NCBI RefSeq assembly: GCF_030730945.1
Contig: NZ_JAVAMS010000001.1
Span: 372,001 to 436,000 of the forward strand
Reading direction: 5' to 3'
DNA from: Aurantiacibacter poecillastricola
GTDB lineage: Bacteria > Pseudomonadota > Alphaproteobacteria > Sphingomonadales > Sphingomonadaceae
Length of the DNA stretch: 64,000 nucleotides
The notes under the pieces are model-generated. The model made no database searches and was not told the DNA's origin. It saw only the letters and a list, made by a program, of their open reading frames with translations. The position numbers and the translations under genes were made by a program. The first letter of the stretch is position 1; the number at the start of each line of letters is the position of its first letter. This document shows, piece by piece, positions 1 to 7,922 of the stretch.

Positions 1-589
1 TGCGCAGGTCCTTGCGCTTGCGGCTGGTCAGGTCTGAGAGGAAATCGTCGAAACTGTCGTAGTCGCGGTTGCGCCAGTGGAACTGGATATCATCGCGCCG
101 CAGCCAGCCGGCATCCTCGAACATGGCCTGCTGACCGGGTTCGACAAAGGTCGCATGGGCGCTCGACCACCCGTTCTGCTCCACAACTTGCTCTGCAGCG
201 CGCAGAAGGATCGGCGCATAGGCTTCGTCCGCCAGCAGGAGCCGCGGACCGGTGGCGGGAGTGAACGGCACGCTCACCTGCAGCTTGGGGTAATAGTCGC
301 CGCCCGCGCGGTGCCATGCATCGGCCCAGGCATGGTCGAACACGTATTCGCCCTGGCTATGGCCCTTGAGATAGCTGGGCATTGCGCCAACGAGCTTTCC
401 CGCATCCTCCAGCAACAATGGCGCGGATTGCCAGCCGGTGCCGGGACCTACGCTGCCGGAATCCTCGAGCAGCTCGAGGAATGCGTGGCTGGTGAAGGGG
501 TTGCCGTCTCCGGCCAGCCGATCCCATTCGGCCGCATCCACGTCACCAACGGCGGAAGCAAGTCTGGCGGTGAGCGCGGAATCGGCCAT
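1..589 (-). CDS. COG3146 (DUF482) GNAT-like protein, 3' end missing
   Basis: The ATG is at 589 and the frame stays open to the left window edge, so only about the first 196 residues are present. The visible part reads MADSALTARLASAVGDVDA, then GNPFTSHAFL, HAWADAW, a VPFTPATGPRLL segment and a C-terminal FDDFLSDLTSRKRKDLR. This pattern belongs to the COG3146 family, annotated as peptidogalycan biosynthesis or GNAT acyltransferase-like proteins; the true substrate is unknown. It is the last visible gene of a five-gene minus-strand operon, 10 nt after the glycerophosphodiesterase stop. Family assignment is from recall of the motif set. Confidence 0.8.
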   Translation of the reverse strand, partial: MADSALTARLASAVGDVDAAEWDRLAGDGNPFTSHAFLELLEDSGSVGPGTGWQSAPLLLEDAGKLVGAMPSYLKGHSQGEYVFDHAWADAWHRAGGDYYPKLQVSVPFTPATGPRLLLADEAYAPILLRAAEQVVEQNGWSSAHATFVEPGQQAMFEDAGWLRRDDIQFHWRNRDYDSFDDFLSDLTSRKRKDLR

Positions 590-599
590 TGCCGGTAAT

Positions 600-1343
600 C
601 TAGGAACCCGATTCCCATGCCGCTACCCCGCCTCCCTCAAGGATTGGCGCGGCGCCGCTTTCCAGTGCGGTTTCATACTGCTGCGCGCTGCGAACCGTCC
701 AGCTGAACAATGCGCGACCCTTGCGCAACTGCCGCCGTGAGAGCCGGCTGGGCAGATCGCGAATGTCGAGGGCGAGGAAGTGGGGCCTTGCATGACGCAC
801 CGCCGCCCCGCGCCTGATGCTGTCCAGCAGGGTACGCTTGTCCTGCTCGCTGACCACGAGACCGCGGGCCATGTCGGGCTCATGCGCGGCGAACCAGGCC
901 GGAATGCGCGGATCGAAGCTCATGATGCCGAACGGGCCCAAATATCCTTCGACATCCCGGCGCACGGCGCGGCACAATGCGTCGATCGGGCGCCGATCGT
1001 CGCTTTTCAGCTCGAGCAGCAATGGTACGGCGCCGCCCACCAATTCGAGCGTGTCGCGCAGCGTGGGTATGCGCTCCTCGCTGCCTGCGAGCGCCATAGC
1101 GGTGAGCTCTCCGACCGAGCATGCGCCGGTCTTTCCGCCGCGCCCGGTCAGCCGTTCCAGTTCCGCATCATGGAAGACGATGGCCCGCCCGTCACTGCTC
1201 TTGCGGATGTCGCATTCGATTCCCAGCCCCGCGGCAATCGCCCCGCGAAATGCGGCGAGGGAATTTTCCGGCACCCCTGCTCCGTGCAGCCCGCGGTGCG
1301 CATAGGCGTGTGCGGCCAACGGTTCGGCCGGGTCCGGTGTCAC
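600..1343 (-). CDS. Glycerophosphodiester phosphodiesterase family protein
   Basis: This 247-residue protein hydrolyses glycerophosphodiesters to glycerol-3-phosphate and an alcohol. The family signature is clear: YAHRGLHG near the N-terminus with the catalytic His-Arg, PENSLAAF, GIECDIRKSSDG with the metal-binding acidic residues, VFHDAELERLTG with the second His, then LLLELKSD. There is no signal peptide, so it is probably cytoplasmic. The start lies 2 nt after the RidA stop, and the next gene begins 10 nt after its own stop, so it is co-transcribed. A physiological link with RidA and the HAD gene is not evident. Confidence 0.92.
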   Translation of the reverse strand: MTPDPAEPLAAHAYAHRGLHGAGVPENSLAAFRGAIAAGLGIECDIRKSSDGRAIVFHDAELERLTGRGGKTGACSVGELTAMALAGSEERIPTLRDTLELVGGAVPLLLELKSDDRRPIDALCRAVRRDVEGYLGPFGIMSFDPRIPAWFAAHEPDMARGLVVSEQDKRTLLDSIRRGAAVRHARPHFLALDIRDLPSRLSRRQLRKGRALFSWTVRSAQQYETALESGAAPILEGGGVAAWESGS

Positions 1344-1345
1344 CG

Positions 1346-1807
1346 TCAGGACCGGGAAAGGGCGATCACCGCGTCGACCTCAACCGCCGCTCCAACGGGA
1401 AGCGCAGGCACGCCTACGGCCGCGCGGGCATGGCGGCCCTTCTCTCCGAACACCTCGAACATCAGGTCCGAGGCGCCGTTCACAACCTTGTGCTGGTCGG
1501 TGAAGTCAGGCGTCGAGGCGACGAATCCGCCCAGTTTGACGATTTGCGCCACCTGGTCCAGCGAACCGATGGCGGTACGCAGCTGCGCGAGGATCATCAG
1601 CCCACAGGCCCGCGCCGCAGCGACGGCATCCTCCAGATCCACATCCTTGCCGAGCGTGCCCGTAACCACCTCGCCGTCGATGAAGGGGAGCTGGCCTGAC
1701 ACGAAGGCCATGTCGCCCTGCACCATCACCGGCACATAGCTCGCCAGAGGGGGCGAAGTTTCGGGCAGGACGATGCCCAGTTCTTCCAGCCGTTGTTCGA
1801 TGCTCAT
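1346..1807 (-). CDS. RidA family protein (YjgF/UK114)
   Basis: This 153-residue RidA-type protein begins MSIEQRLEELGI. It carries the family features GDMAFVSGQLPF, GTLGKDVDLEDAVAAA, GSLDQVAQIVKLGGFV and the C-terminal VGVPALPVGAAVEVDAV. True RidA enzymes hydrolyse reactive enamine/imine intermediates; the longer YjgF-like paralogues such as this one (about 150 residues) are less well understood. The ATG at 1807 overlaps the upstream HAD gene stop by 4 nt, which decides the start against longer in-frame extensions. It sits in the DUF3572-HAD-RidA-GDPD operon. Confidence 0.9.
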   Translation of the reverse strand: MSIEQRLEELGIVLPETSPPLASYVPVMVQGDMAFVSGQLPFIDGEVVTGTLGKDVDLEDAVAAARACGLMILAQLRTAIGSLDQVAQIVKLGGFVASTPDFTDQHKVVNGASDLMFEVFGEKGRHARAAVGVPALPVGAAVEVDAVIALSRS

Positions 1808-2442
1808 CGCTTTTCTCCATGCAGCGTTTCGAGGATCCATGGCAGGGCCTCGTTCCATGTGTCTATCCGCGCGTGGGCATGGCCCGCCTGAAGCGCGCAG
1901 GGCACATGCGGGGCGATGGCGGGCTCGCCGCAGAAATGCAGGCGGTGAACATGCGGGACGGTTCCGGCTGCCGATTCGTGGTGCTTGGCGATATCGTCGA
2001 TGAACACCGCGCGGCTTGCGCCATGCTCGCCGACGATTCGGTCGAGCGCATCGCCCTTCGGCCCCTGGTTGGTATAGACGGGCACGTCGATCCCAAGCGC
2101 CCGAAGCTGGCGACGGCGCGCCTCGTTGCGCTCGTCGACGAGATTGGTGAGCACCACCACGTCCGCCTCGCGCTGCAATTCGGCGATGGCCTCTACCGAG
2201 CCTTCGATGGGCATCTGCCCTTCCATCTGCGTATCGAAGAATCCTCCGAGCAGCTTCCACACGTCCTTCTCTTCGATCGCCGCATCGCTGCCGCGCCGGC
2301 GCATGGACTGGACGAAAGGATCGCCTTCCAGCGTCAATTCGATATCGTGTTGTTTATCCAGCCAATCCCGGAAATGACGGACCATGTGGAGCAGCACTTC
2401 GTCACAATCGGTAACGACGAGCGGGCGGTTCGAGGCGGTCAT
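1804..2442 (-). CDS. HAD-superfamily hydrolase
   Basis: This 212-residue HAD phosphatase has the four motifs: VVTDCDEVL (DxD nucleophile and acid/base) near residue 12, VVLTNL (motif II Thr), a PKGDALD lysine (motif III) and VFIDDI (motif IV acidic pair). The stretch between motifs I and II is mostly helical and forms the cap. The substrate cannot be told from sequence. The ATG at 2442 overlaps the stop of the DUF3572 gene by 4 nt and its own stop overlaps ridA by 4 nt, so translation is coupled along the operon. Confidence 0.88.
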   Translation of the reverse strand: MTASNRPLVVTDCDEVLLHMVRHFRDWLDKQHDIELTLEGDPFVQSMRRRGSDAAIEEKDVWKLLGGFFDTQMEGQMPIEGSVEAIAELQREADVVVLTNLVDERNEARRRQLRALGIDVPVYTNQGPKGDALDRIVGEHGASRAVFIDDIAKHHESAAGTVPHVHRLHFCGEPAIAPHVPCALQAGHAHARIDTWNEALPWILETLHGEKR

Positions 2443-2720
2443 CGGCGCAGCTCCCTGCGGGCGGCGACGAGCTGTTCGGGAGCGATCTCCAAAGCGTCGG
2501 CCGCTCCCATGAGATCGGGTTCGTGCGCAGCGAGGAAATCGAGGATCGCGATATGCGTCGATACCTCGCCAATCGATTCGCGCAGGCCGTCTGGCGTCAG
2601 CCCGGTCAGGTCGAGCAGCCGCTGTGCTCGCCTGTCGTCCGCCAGCAGCCACCCAAGGGCCGCCAATGCCAGCGCCGAGGCATCCTTTACGGAATCTTCA
2701 TCGGGATTAATAATTGTCAC
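2439..2720 (-). CDS. DUF3572-like small protein
   Basis: This 93-residue soluble helical protein contains ALAALGWLLADDRRAQRLLDLTG and ends AARRELRR. It resembles the alphaproteobacterial DUF3572 family, whose function is unknown. It begins with GTG at 2720, preceded by a weak GGA at about 7 nt on the minus strand, and is the first gene of the five-gene minus-strand operon. It diverges from divK, as members of this family often do in related genomes (from memory). No catalytic residues are evident. Confidence 0.75.
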   Translation of the reverse strand: MTIINPDEDSVKDASALALAALGWLLADDRRAQRLLDLTGLTPDGLRESIGEVSTHIAILDFLAAHEPDLMGAADALEIAPEQLVAARRELRR

Positions 2721-2744
2721 CAGTCCGTTATATAGATAAGCAAG

Positions 2745-2770
2745 AAAAAAGCCTCCATCGGGTCGGAGGC
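2745..2770 (-). terminator. Intrinsic-terminator-like hairpin in the divK/DUF3572 divergent gap
   Basis: Arms GCCTCC (2751-2756) and GGAGGC (2765-2770) enclose an 8-nt loop. Read on the minus strand the stem is followed at once by six T residues (2745-2750), so the polarity is that of a terminator for leftward transcription. No minus-strand gene lies to its right, only divK on the plus strand, whose ATG is 13 nt beyond the stem. It may stop antisense transcription coming out of divK, or act as a stem in the divK leader. Confidence 0.5.
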
Positions 2771-2783
2771 GTTTGGGGGCTAA

Positions 2784-3152
2784 ATGACGAAGCGTATCCT
2801 CGTTGTCGAGGACAACGATTTAAACAGGAAGCTTTTCTGCGACGTCTTGCAGGCCGGGGGCTTCTCCGTGGAACCCGTCTCCGATGGAAACGATGCATTG
2901 GAACGCGCCAGAGCGTTCACGCCGAACCTCGTGGTGATGGATATCCAGCTGCAGGACATCTCCGGCCTCGATCTCATTTCCCTGCTGAAGGACGATGCCG
3001 AGCTTGGCGAAGTGCCCGTACTGGCCGTCACCGCCTATGCCGGCAAGGGTGACGAGGAACGGATCAGGGACATGGGCGCGGAGGGCTATCTTTCCAAGCC
3101 CGTCTCCATCGGCCCGTTCATGGCCGCCGTTAAGGGCCTTGTCGGCGCCTGA
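2784..3152 (+). CDS. divK: Single-domain response regulator DivK
   Basis: This 122-residue stand-alone receiver domain has acidic residues E9-D10, the phosphoacceptor D53 (VVMDIQL), the T/A switch in AVTAYAG and the conserved lysine in YLSKPV. In Caulobacter DivK is phosphorylated by DivJ and PleC and controls the DivL-CckA-CtrA pathway of cell-cycle asymmetry. Length and sequence match DivK rather than CheY. An imperfect G-rich ribosome site (GGGGGC) lies 4 nt before the ATG. It is monocistronic, with a hairpin after the stop. The same CtrA circuit controls GTA expression in Rhodobacterales; a link here would be inference. Confidence 0.93.
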   Translation: MTKRILVVEDNDLNRKLFCDVLQAGGFSVEPVSDGNDALERARAFTPNLVVMDIQLQDISGLDLISLLKDDAELGEVPVLAVTAYAGKGDEERIRDMGAEGYLSKPVSIGPFMAAVKGLVGA

Positions 3153-3165
3153 CCCAGGCTGGTCC

Positions 3166-3190
3166 GCAATGGCTATCTGATAGCCATTGC
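3166..3190 (+). terminator. Hairpin downstream of divK
   Basis: A perfect 10-bp inverted repeat (GCAATGGCTA at 3166-3175, TAGCCATTGC at 3181-3190) with a 5-nt loop lies 14 nt after the divK stop. The following bases are TTGACAAACT, which are not T-rich, so it is a weak intrinsic terminator or an mRNA 3'-end stabiliser. Confidence 0.5.
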
Positions 3191-3214
3191 TTGACAAACT
3201 CCCGCGTGAAAGCT

Positions 3215-3243
3215 TTGCGAGGCGGCCTTTGCTGCCCTATAGG
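3215..3243 (+). promoter_or_regulatory. Candidate sigma-70 promoter of acp-spt
   Basis: TTGCGA (3215-3220) and TATAGG (3238-3243) are separated by 17 bp and lie about 40 bp before the acp start. A TTGACA at 3191-3196 has no convincing -10 at the right distance. This is a motif-based suggestion only. Confidence 0.3.
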
Positions 3244-3280
3244 GGCAGGCCGATCCAACTCCCGCGAGGACTTTCCCCCT

Positions 3281-3523
3281 ATGGACCGCGACGAAGTCGA
3301 CAGCCGTATCCGCTCAATCATAGAGCCTTTCAACAAGAAGGGCGTCGCCATCAAGGACGACACGACCTTCGCCGGAGACCTCGAATTCGACAGCCTGACC
3401 GTGATGGATTTCGTGGCCGCGATCGAGGACGAGTTCGACATCATCATCTCGATGAACCAGCAGGCCGAAATCGAGAAATACGGCCAGCTGGTCGATGCCG
3501 TTCACGGCCAGGTCAACACCTGA
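3281..3523 (+). CDS. Acyl carrier protein dedicated to serine palmitoyltransferase
   Basis: This 80-residue acyl carrier protein starts MDRDEVDSRIRSI. The phosphopantetheine attachment site is FDSLTVMDF with Ser38. It lies 7 nt before the serine palmitoyltransferase gene, an arrangement known in sphingolipid-making Alphaproteobacteria, where SPT uses an acyl-ACP donor (established for Caulobacter and Sphingomonas). The start was chosen at 3281 because the in-frame upstream codons, reaching back to 3191, run into the promoter region and give no homologous sequence. It is not the housekeeping AcpP, judged by context and divergence. Confidence 0.88.
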   Translation: MDRDEVDSRIRSIIEPFNKKGVAIKDDTTFAGDLEFDSLTVMDFVAAIEDEFDIIISMNQQAEIEKYGQLVDAVHGQVNT

Positions 3524-3530
3524 GGCGCGC

Positions 3531-4781
3531 ATGACCGAAGCGATTTTCCAGCCCGACAAGCCGCCAGTGAACGAAGCCACGTCCGGCGACCTTTTCAGCA
3601 AGTTCGACGCAACCATCGCCATGCGCGAGAACCTGCTCGCCAGCGGGGTGGAAGACCCGTTCTCGCTGGTGATGGAGAAAGTGCTCTCGCCGACGCGGGC
3701 GATCTGCAACGGACGCGACACGATCCTGCTCGGCACCTACAATTACATGGGCATGACCTTCGACCCCGACGTGGTTGCGGCAGGTCAGAAAGCGCTCGCC
3801 GATTTCGGATCGGGGACGACCGGCAGCCGGGTGCTCAACGGCACCTACCAGGGCCACCGCGAATGCGAGGACGCGCTGCGCGAGTTCTACGCCATGGATC
3901 ATGCGATGGTGTTCTCCACCGGCTACCAAGCCAATCTCGGCATCATCTCGACCATCGCCGGCAAGGGCGACTACGTCGTTCTCGATATCGACAGCCACGC
4001 CAGCATCTGGGACGGCTGCAAGATGGGCGATGCCGAGATCGTGCCCTTTAAACACAATGATATCGAGGCGATGGAAAAGCGCCTCAAGCGCATTCCCGAA
4101 GGCGCGGGCAAGCTGGTGGTGCTGGAAGGCGTCTACTCCATGCTGGGCGACATCGCCCCGCTCGCCGAGATGGTGAAAGTCGCCAAGGCGAACGGCGCGA
4201 TGGTGCTGGTGGACGAGGCGCATTCCATGGGCTTCATCGGCGAGAACGGCCGCGGCGTGGTGGAGCAGGCAGGTGTGATCGACGACGTCGATTTCATCAT
4301 CGGTACCTTCTCGAAGAGCGTGGGCACGGTGGGGGGCTTCTGCGTCTCCAACCACCCCAAGTTCGAGATCATGCGGCTGGTGTGCCGCCCCTATGTCTTC
4401 ACCGCCTCTTTGCCGCCCAGCGTCGTGGCGACCGCAGCCACCTCGATCCGCAAGTTGATGAGCGCCAAGGCCAAGCGAGAGCATCTCTGGAAAAACTCGC
4501 AGCGGCTGCATGCGGGCCTGACCGAACTCGGCTTCACGCTCGGCACCGATGAGCCGCAAAGCGCCATCGTCGCGGTGATCATGCCCGACCTCGAGAGGGG
4601 CGCCGCCATGTGGAGCGCGCTGCTGACCGAGGGGCTCTACGTGAACCTCGCCCGCCCGCCGGCAACGCCCGCCAACATGACGCTGCTGCGCTGTTCGCTC
4701 TGTGCCGAGCATTCGGACGAGGAGGTGGAAACCATCCTCGGCATGTTCGAGCGTGCGGGCAAGCTTGTGGGGATCATCTAG
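3531..4781 (+). CDS. spt: Serine palmitoyltransferase
   Basis: This 416-residue alpha-oxoamine synthase condenses serine with an acyl thioester to form 3-ketodihydrosphingosine, the first committed step of sphingolipid synthesis. Visible features are LLGTYNYMGMTFDP, GSGTTGSRVLNGTY, STGYQANLG, the substrate/PLP segment DSHASIWDG, VDEAHSMGFIG, and the PLP lysine K262 in GTFSKSVGTVGG. It is soluble, as bacterial SPTs are. The ATG at 3531 follows the acp stop by 7 nt; an in-frame start at 3495 lies inside acp and was rejected. Glycosphingolipids replacing lipopolysaccharide are typical of sphingomonads, so this gene supports the taxonomic call. Confidence 0.96.
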   Translation: MTEAIFQPDKPPVNEATSGDLFSKFDATIAMRENLLASGVEDPFSLVMEKVLSPTRAICNGRDTILLGTYNYMGMTFDPDVVAAGQKALADFGSGTTGSRVLNGTYQGHRECEDALREFYAMDHAMVFSTGYQANLGIISTIAGKGDYVVLDIDSHASIWDGCKMGDAEIVPFKHNDIEAMEKRLKRIPEGAGKLVVLEGVYSMLGDIAPLAEMVKVAKANGAMVLVDEAHSMGFIGENGRGVVEQAGVIDDVDFIIGTFSKSVGTVGGFCVSNHPKFEIMRLVCRPYVFTASLPPSVVATAATSIRKLMSAKAKREHLWKNSQRLHAGLTELGFTLGTDEPQSAIVAVIMPDLERGAAMWSALLTEGLYVNLARPPATPANMTLLRCSLCAEHSDEEVETILGMFERAGKLVGII

Positions 4782-4803
4782 GCGTTCGCTCCGCGCGAAC
4801 GCC
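4781..4803 (+). terminator. Hairpin at the end of spt
   Basis: GGCGTTCGC (4781-4789) and GCGAACGCC (4795-4803) form a perfect 9-bp stem with a 5-nt loop, starting on the last base of the spt stop codon. No T-run follows. It lies between convergent spt and the minus-strand gene ending at 4822, so it may act as a bidirectional 3' end. Confidence 0.45.
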
Positions 4804-4821
4804 TGGCCGCATGCAGCTGCG

Positions 4822-6462
4822 CTACGCCTCTTCGTAGTAGAGCGGTCCGAGACTATCGATTACGCCCACTGCATTTAGCAGGAAGTCGCTTGCTTCGGCA
4901 TCCTCGTGGAAGCGCACGACCAGTACCGTCTTGAAACCGGTCGGTACGCGATTGATTTCGACACCGTACTGGGTCTGCACCATATAGCGCATGGAATCCT
5001 GCCGCTGGACGATCTCGAAATAGGGCATCTCGGCCTCGCTCGCCAGTTCGGCGGCGCGCAACAAGGTCATCTCCTGAACCATCGGGCCCGAGATGGTATC
5101 GCCGGCGAATTCCACCGTAATCGTTCCATCTTCGTTCGCAGTTGAACGGAAACCGGCGAGGCGATCGATCCCGCCCAGCAAGCTTGTGCCCATAGTCAGA
5201 ACCCCGCCTACGACAGCGCCGAGGATATTGGGCCTGGACCTTTCGTAGTCGATGACCGAGCGGACGGTTTCGGGAGGAAACAGCAGCGGATAGGCGAGGC
5301 GGCGCAGATGGTCCGTGCTGCGTTGCATGTCCGGACTCGAAACCCGGAGTTCGGGAGCGGCAATCTGCGTATCGGCCGCGTTCTCCTGCGAGGGCTCCAG
5401 TTCCGAGAACGCCGCCTGCAGATCCCGTGTCATCGCGCTTTCGCCGAAATTGCTTGCCGCCATCAGCGCGGCAGCGCGAGAGGCATCCCCGGTTGCGATT
5501 GCCAGGCGCGCCTCAGCCAGCGCGATCGGGTTATTCATGGGTTCGGATTTCAGGAGAACGGCCATCACGTTGGCGACAGCCGCGTTCCCACTGCCGGGAT
5601 CCTGCATTGCCCGCAGTTGCTCCACCAGGGACTGCGCCCTGTCGAGCTCTCCCGTCGCGGCAAGCGCATATGCGAGATGCGCGCGTGTGACGATGTCGGA
5701 CACGAAATTCAGCAGGGCGCGCTCACCTCCCCCTTCGCCGAGCAATGCGGCCAGGGCGGCCTCACCTTCCGCAGTCGGCGGCGCTGCGAAGAGACCCTCT
5801 TCTTCTCCCTGCGCAATAGCTGCGGCGAACTCTCCGCGAGCGACAAGGGAGGTGATCGACTGTTGCCGTACCGACGGATGAATCTTCATCAGGCCGTGCG
5901 AGGGGCCGTATTCCACTTCGGCGAAGTTTTCGAGCTGGTTCGCAACCAGTTGCACCTGCAGGGCGTAGGGACGCTCGGCCTTCGCCGCCCGGGCGATCTC
6001 GCCTGCCCGCTCGGCATCGCCCGACTGCGCCAGCGCAACCGCTTCGAGGAGGTCGAGCGAAAGGCCCATGCTGCGCTGGAAGAACGGATCGTCGCTTCGG
6101 TCTGCCACGTTCAGGCGCGCCTCGGCAATATCGCCGAGCGCGTGGGCAGGCGCGCCCGTCTGGATATAGGCGGCAGCACGTGCGCGCAGGACATGTGCAC
6201 GGCGCAAGCTCTGGTGATCGCGTATCCGGTCGCCCTGCAGAACGCCAGTGCAATAGGCGATGACCCGTGCCGGCGCGCCTTCGTGGCTGATCCGCAGGCG
6301 ACCGTAGTCCGTCTGGTTGGCCATGCCGCGCATGCCGTCCTCATCGCGCTTCGGCTTGCGCATTCCGTCGCAGCCGGCGAAGTCCTCGCTGTCCCCCGCC
6401 AGTGCGACCTGGGGCACGGCCAGCGCCAGTGCGCCGGCCAGTAATATCATTCGCCGCATCAT
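4822..6462 (-). CDS. Secreted protein of unknown function, helical repeats
   Basis: This 546-residue protein has an N-terminal signal peptide (MMRRMILLAGALALAVPQ, cleavage likely after VALA near residue 22). The next part has a Cys-containing region (GCDGMRKPKRDEDG and IAYCTGVLQGD). Then come repeated Ala-rich helical pairs resembling degenerate TPR repeats over roughly residues 85-350 (for example RAHVLRARAAAYIQTG and AHLAYALAATGELDRAQ). A C-terminal region from about residue 390 contains a short Gly-rich hydrophobic patch (AVVGGVLTMGTSLLGG). No known family is recognised; it is periplasmic by inference. It converges on spt and diverges from the OsmC gene. Confidence 0.75.
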   Translation of the reverse strand: MMRRMILLAGALALAVPQVALAGDSEDFAGCDGMRKPKRDEDGMRGMANQTDYGRLRISHEGAPARVIAYCTGVLQGDRIRDHQSLRRAHVLRARAAAYIQTGAPAHALGDIAEARLNVADRSDDPFFQRSMGLSLDLLEAVALAQSGDAERAGEIARAAKAERPYALQVQLVANQLENFAEVEYGPSHGLMKIHPSVRQQSITSLVARGEFAAAIAQGEEEGLFAAPPTAEGEAALAALLGEGGGERALLNFVSDIVTRAHLAYALAATGELDRAQSLVEQLRAMQDPGSGNAAVANVMAVLLKSEPMNNPIALAEARLAIATGDASRAAALMAASNFGESAMTRDLQAAFSELEPSQENAADTQIAAPELRVSSPDMQRSTDHLRRLAYPLLFPPETVRSVIDYERSRPNILGAVVGGVLTMGTSLLGGIDRLAGFRSTANEDGTITVEFAGDTISGPMVQEMTLLRAAELASEAEMPYFEIVQRQDSMRYMVQTQYGVEINRVPTGFKTVLVVRFHEDAEASDFLLNAVGVIDSLGPLYYEEA

Positions 6463-6618
6463 GTACCTCCCGTTGCGCGAGAGTGCTTAGTGAGGATTTA
6501 GTGCAAAGAAAACATGAACTTGTCCGGTGAAATCCGGGCGGTTCCGGAAGCCTTCCCGGCTTGCCGAAGGGAACGCCGCGCCGTGCTACACGTCTGATGC
6601 AGGAAAGGAGATTTCCCG

Positions 6619-7050
6619 ATGCAGACCACGAATACGGGCTATGCGACCTATGAAGGCCTGGGCAAGGACGGAAAGGGACACGTATCCACCGGTTCGAGCG
6701 CGTTGTCGGCGCAGCCTTATGGATTCCAGACGCGATTCGAGGATGCCGCCGGCACGAACCCCGAGGAACTGGTGGCCGCGGCGCATGCCAGCTGCTTTAC
6801 CATGGCGCTGAGCTTCAAGCTGGCCGAAGCCGGGCATACCGACGGCAGCGTCACCACCAGCGCCGAAGTCACGCTCAAGAAGGATGGCGACGGTTTCACC
6901 ATCACGAAGTCTGCGCTCAGCACCAAGGGCAAGGTGCCGGGTCTCGACAAGGCGAAGTTCGACGAGCTTGCGCAGCAGGCCAAGGAAGGCTGTCCGCTAT
7001 CAAAGCTGCTGGATTGCGAGATCACGCTCGAGACGAAATTCGAGGGCTGA
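6619..7050 (+). CDS. OsmC family peroxiredoxin-like protein
   Basis: This 143-residue OsmC/Ohr-superfamily protein detoxifies organic hydroperoxides with a pair of reactive cysteines. The two expected cysteines are in AAHASCFTMAL and GCPLSKLLDCE. The N-terminal GKDGKGHVSTGSSALSAQP is typical of the YhfA/OsmC branch. A good ribosome site (AGGAAAGGAG) precedes the ATG. It is monocistronic and convergent with the membrane protein gene downstream. The exact substrate and thiol reductant are unknown. Confidence 0.92.
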   Translation: MQTTNTGYATYEGLGKDGKGHVSTGSSALSAQPYGFQTRFEDAAGTNPEELVAAAHASCFTMALSFKLAEAGHTDGSVTTSAEVTLKKDGDGFTITKSALSTKGKVPGLDKAKFDELAQQAKEGCPLSKLLDCEITLETKFEG

Positions 7051-7082
7051 AAACCCGCAACCTCAGCGGATAGCTCGCCCGT

Positions 7083-7727
7083 CTAGAGCTGTTCCATCGA
7101 GGTGACGTTTGCGCAAGGGTCGTCCGGATCGGCGTCACCTTCGTGGCCACCGAGCTGGGTGATCGCCACGAAGCCTGCCACCACCAGCACCACGAAGATG
7201 GTGGTCACGGTGCCCAGATACTTGTCGATGATCGCCTTGATCGGCGCGCCGAACACCTGGAACAGCACGCCAACGACCATGAAGATCAGCGCCCGGCCCG
7301 CGATTGCCGCGAGAATGAAGGTGCCGAGGTTCATCTCGATGAAGCCTGCGGTGATCGTCATCAGCTTGAACGGGATGGGTGTGCCCGCGGCCAGGAATAC
7401 CGCCGCCGCGCCCTGTTCGCGGATGTAGCAGGCTGCCTTGGGGAAACTGTCGGTCAGGCCCAGTACGCCGATCAGCCATTCGCCCACGGCTTCGTAGAGG
7501 AAGTAGCCGATCATGTAGCCGAACAGCCCGCCCAGTACCGAGAAGGCGGTGCAGATGAGGGCGAAGCGGATCGCCTTCCTGGGCTCTGCCAGGCACATCA
7601 GGCCCAGCAGCGGGTGCGGCGGGATGGGAAAGAAGCTCGATTCGATGAAGGCAAAGAACGCCAGCCATCCCTGCGCATGGGGATGCGCGGCCTTGGCCAT
7701 CGTCCAGTTGTAGAGTCCGCGAAGCAT
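7083..7727 (-). CDS. YqaA/DedA-like membrane protein (VTT domain)
   Basis: This 214-residue inner-membrane protein has about four to five hydrophobic segments. It contains the VTT/DedA signatures ESSFFPIPPHPLL near the N-terminus and FLAAGTPIPFKLMTI later, the motif with Gly and Pro found in YqaA-type proteins. DedA-type proteins are implicated in lipid flipping and envelope homeostasis; for YqaA this is inferred. The acidic C-terminal tail (GGHEGDADPDDPC) faces the cytoplasm or periplasm and carries a late Cys. It is convergent with the OsmC gene and diverges from the GTA operon. Confidence 0.87.
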   Translation of the reverse strand: MLRGLYNWTMAKAAHPHAQGWLAFFAFIESSFFPIPPHPLLGLMCLAEPRKAIRFALICTAFSVLGGLFGYMIGYFLYEAVGEWLIGVLGLTDSFPKAACYIREQGAAAVFLAAGTPIPFKLMTITAGFIEMNLGTFILAAIAGRALIFMVVGVLFQVFGAPIKAIIDKYLGTVTTIFVVLVVAGFVAITQLGGHEGDADPDDPCANVTSMEQL

Positions 7728-7829
7728 TGAAGGGATCCCCGTCCGTTTCCCACCCGGTCAACTCCGGCGCTTAGGGCAGAGCAGGCACCTCGGCAAGTCC
7801 TACAAAGTAACCTATCTGGCACTTTTGTA

Positions 7830-7857
7830 TTGACATCATGACGCTCTTTGGTTAGAG
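7830..7857 (+). promoter_or_regulatory. Candidate promoter of the GTA cluster
   Basis: TTGACA (7830-7835) followed after 16 bp by TTAGAG (7852-7857) is the best sigma-70-like pair in the 242-bp gap before the first GTA gene. The transcription start would be near 7864, giving a leader of about 105 nt. No TTAA-N7-TTAA CtrA box was seen in this gap. Motif-based only. Confidence 0.4.
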
Positions 7858-7863
7858 AGACGG

Positions 7864-7922
7864 AACATCGCGATAAAGCGAGTCGAAAGGGCGGTGCCTT
7901 CACGGGCGCCGCCCTTTGCGTT
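7864..7922 (+). ncRNA. Candidate short leader RNA or attenuator before the GTA operon
   Basis: Downstream of the candidate promoter there is a small stem (TCGC 7868-7871 with GCGA 7878-7881). It is followed by a strong 13-bp stem (AAAGGGCGGTGCC 7886-7898 with GGCGCCGCCCTTT 7905-7917, one G-U pair, 6-nt loop). The stem ends in TTT and then GCGTTT, which resembles an intrinsic terminator. The first GTA gene starts 50 nt later. It could make a short independent RNA of about 58 nt, or attenuate the GTA operon. Confidence 0.35.

Noticed and set aside
3191..3196. TTGACA as the -35 of acp-spt
   Set aside because: No acceptable -10 element lies 15-19 bp downstream; the pair at 3215-3243 is better.
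3513..4712. A 399-codon minus-strand ORF antisense to spt
   Set aside because: It is His/Gly/Ala-rich with no recognised domain; spt is unmistakable.
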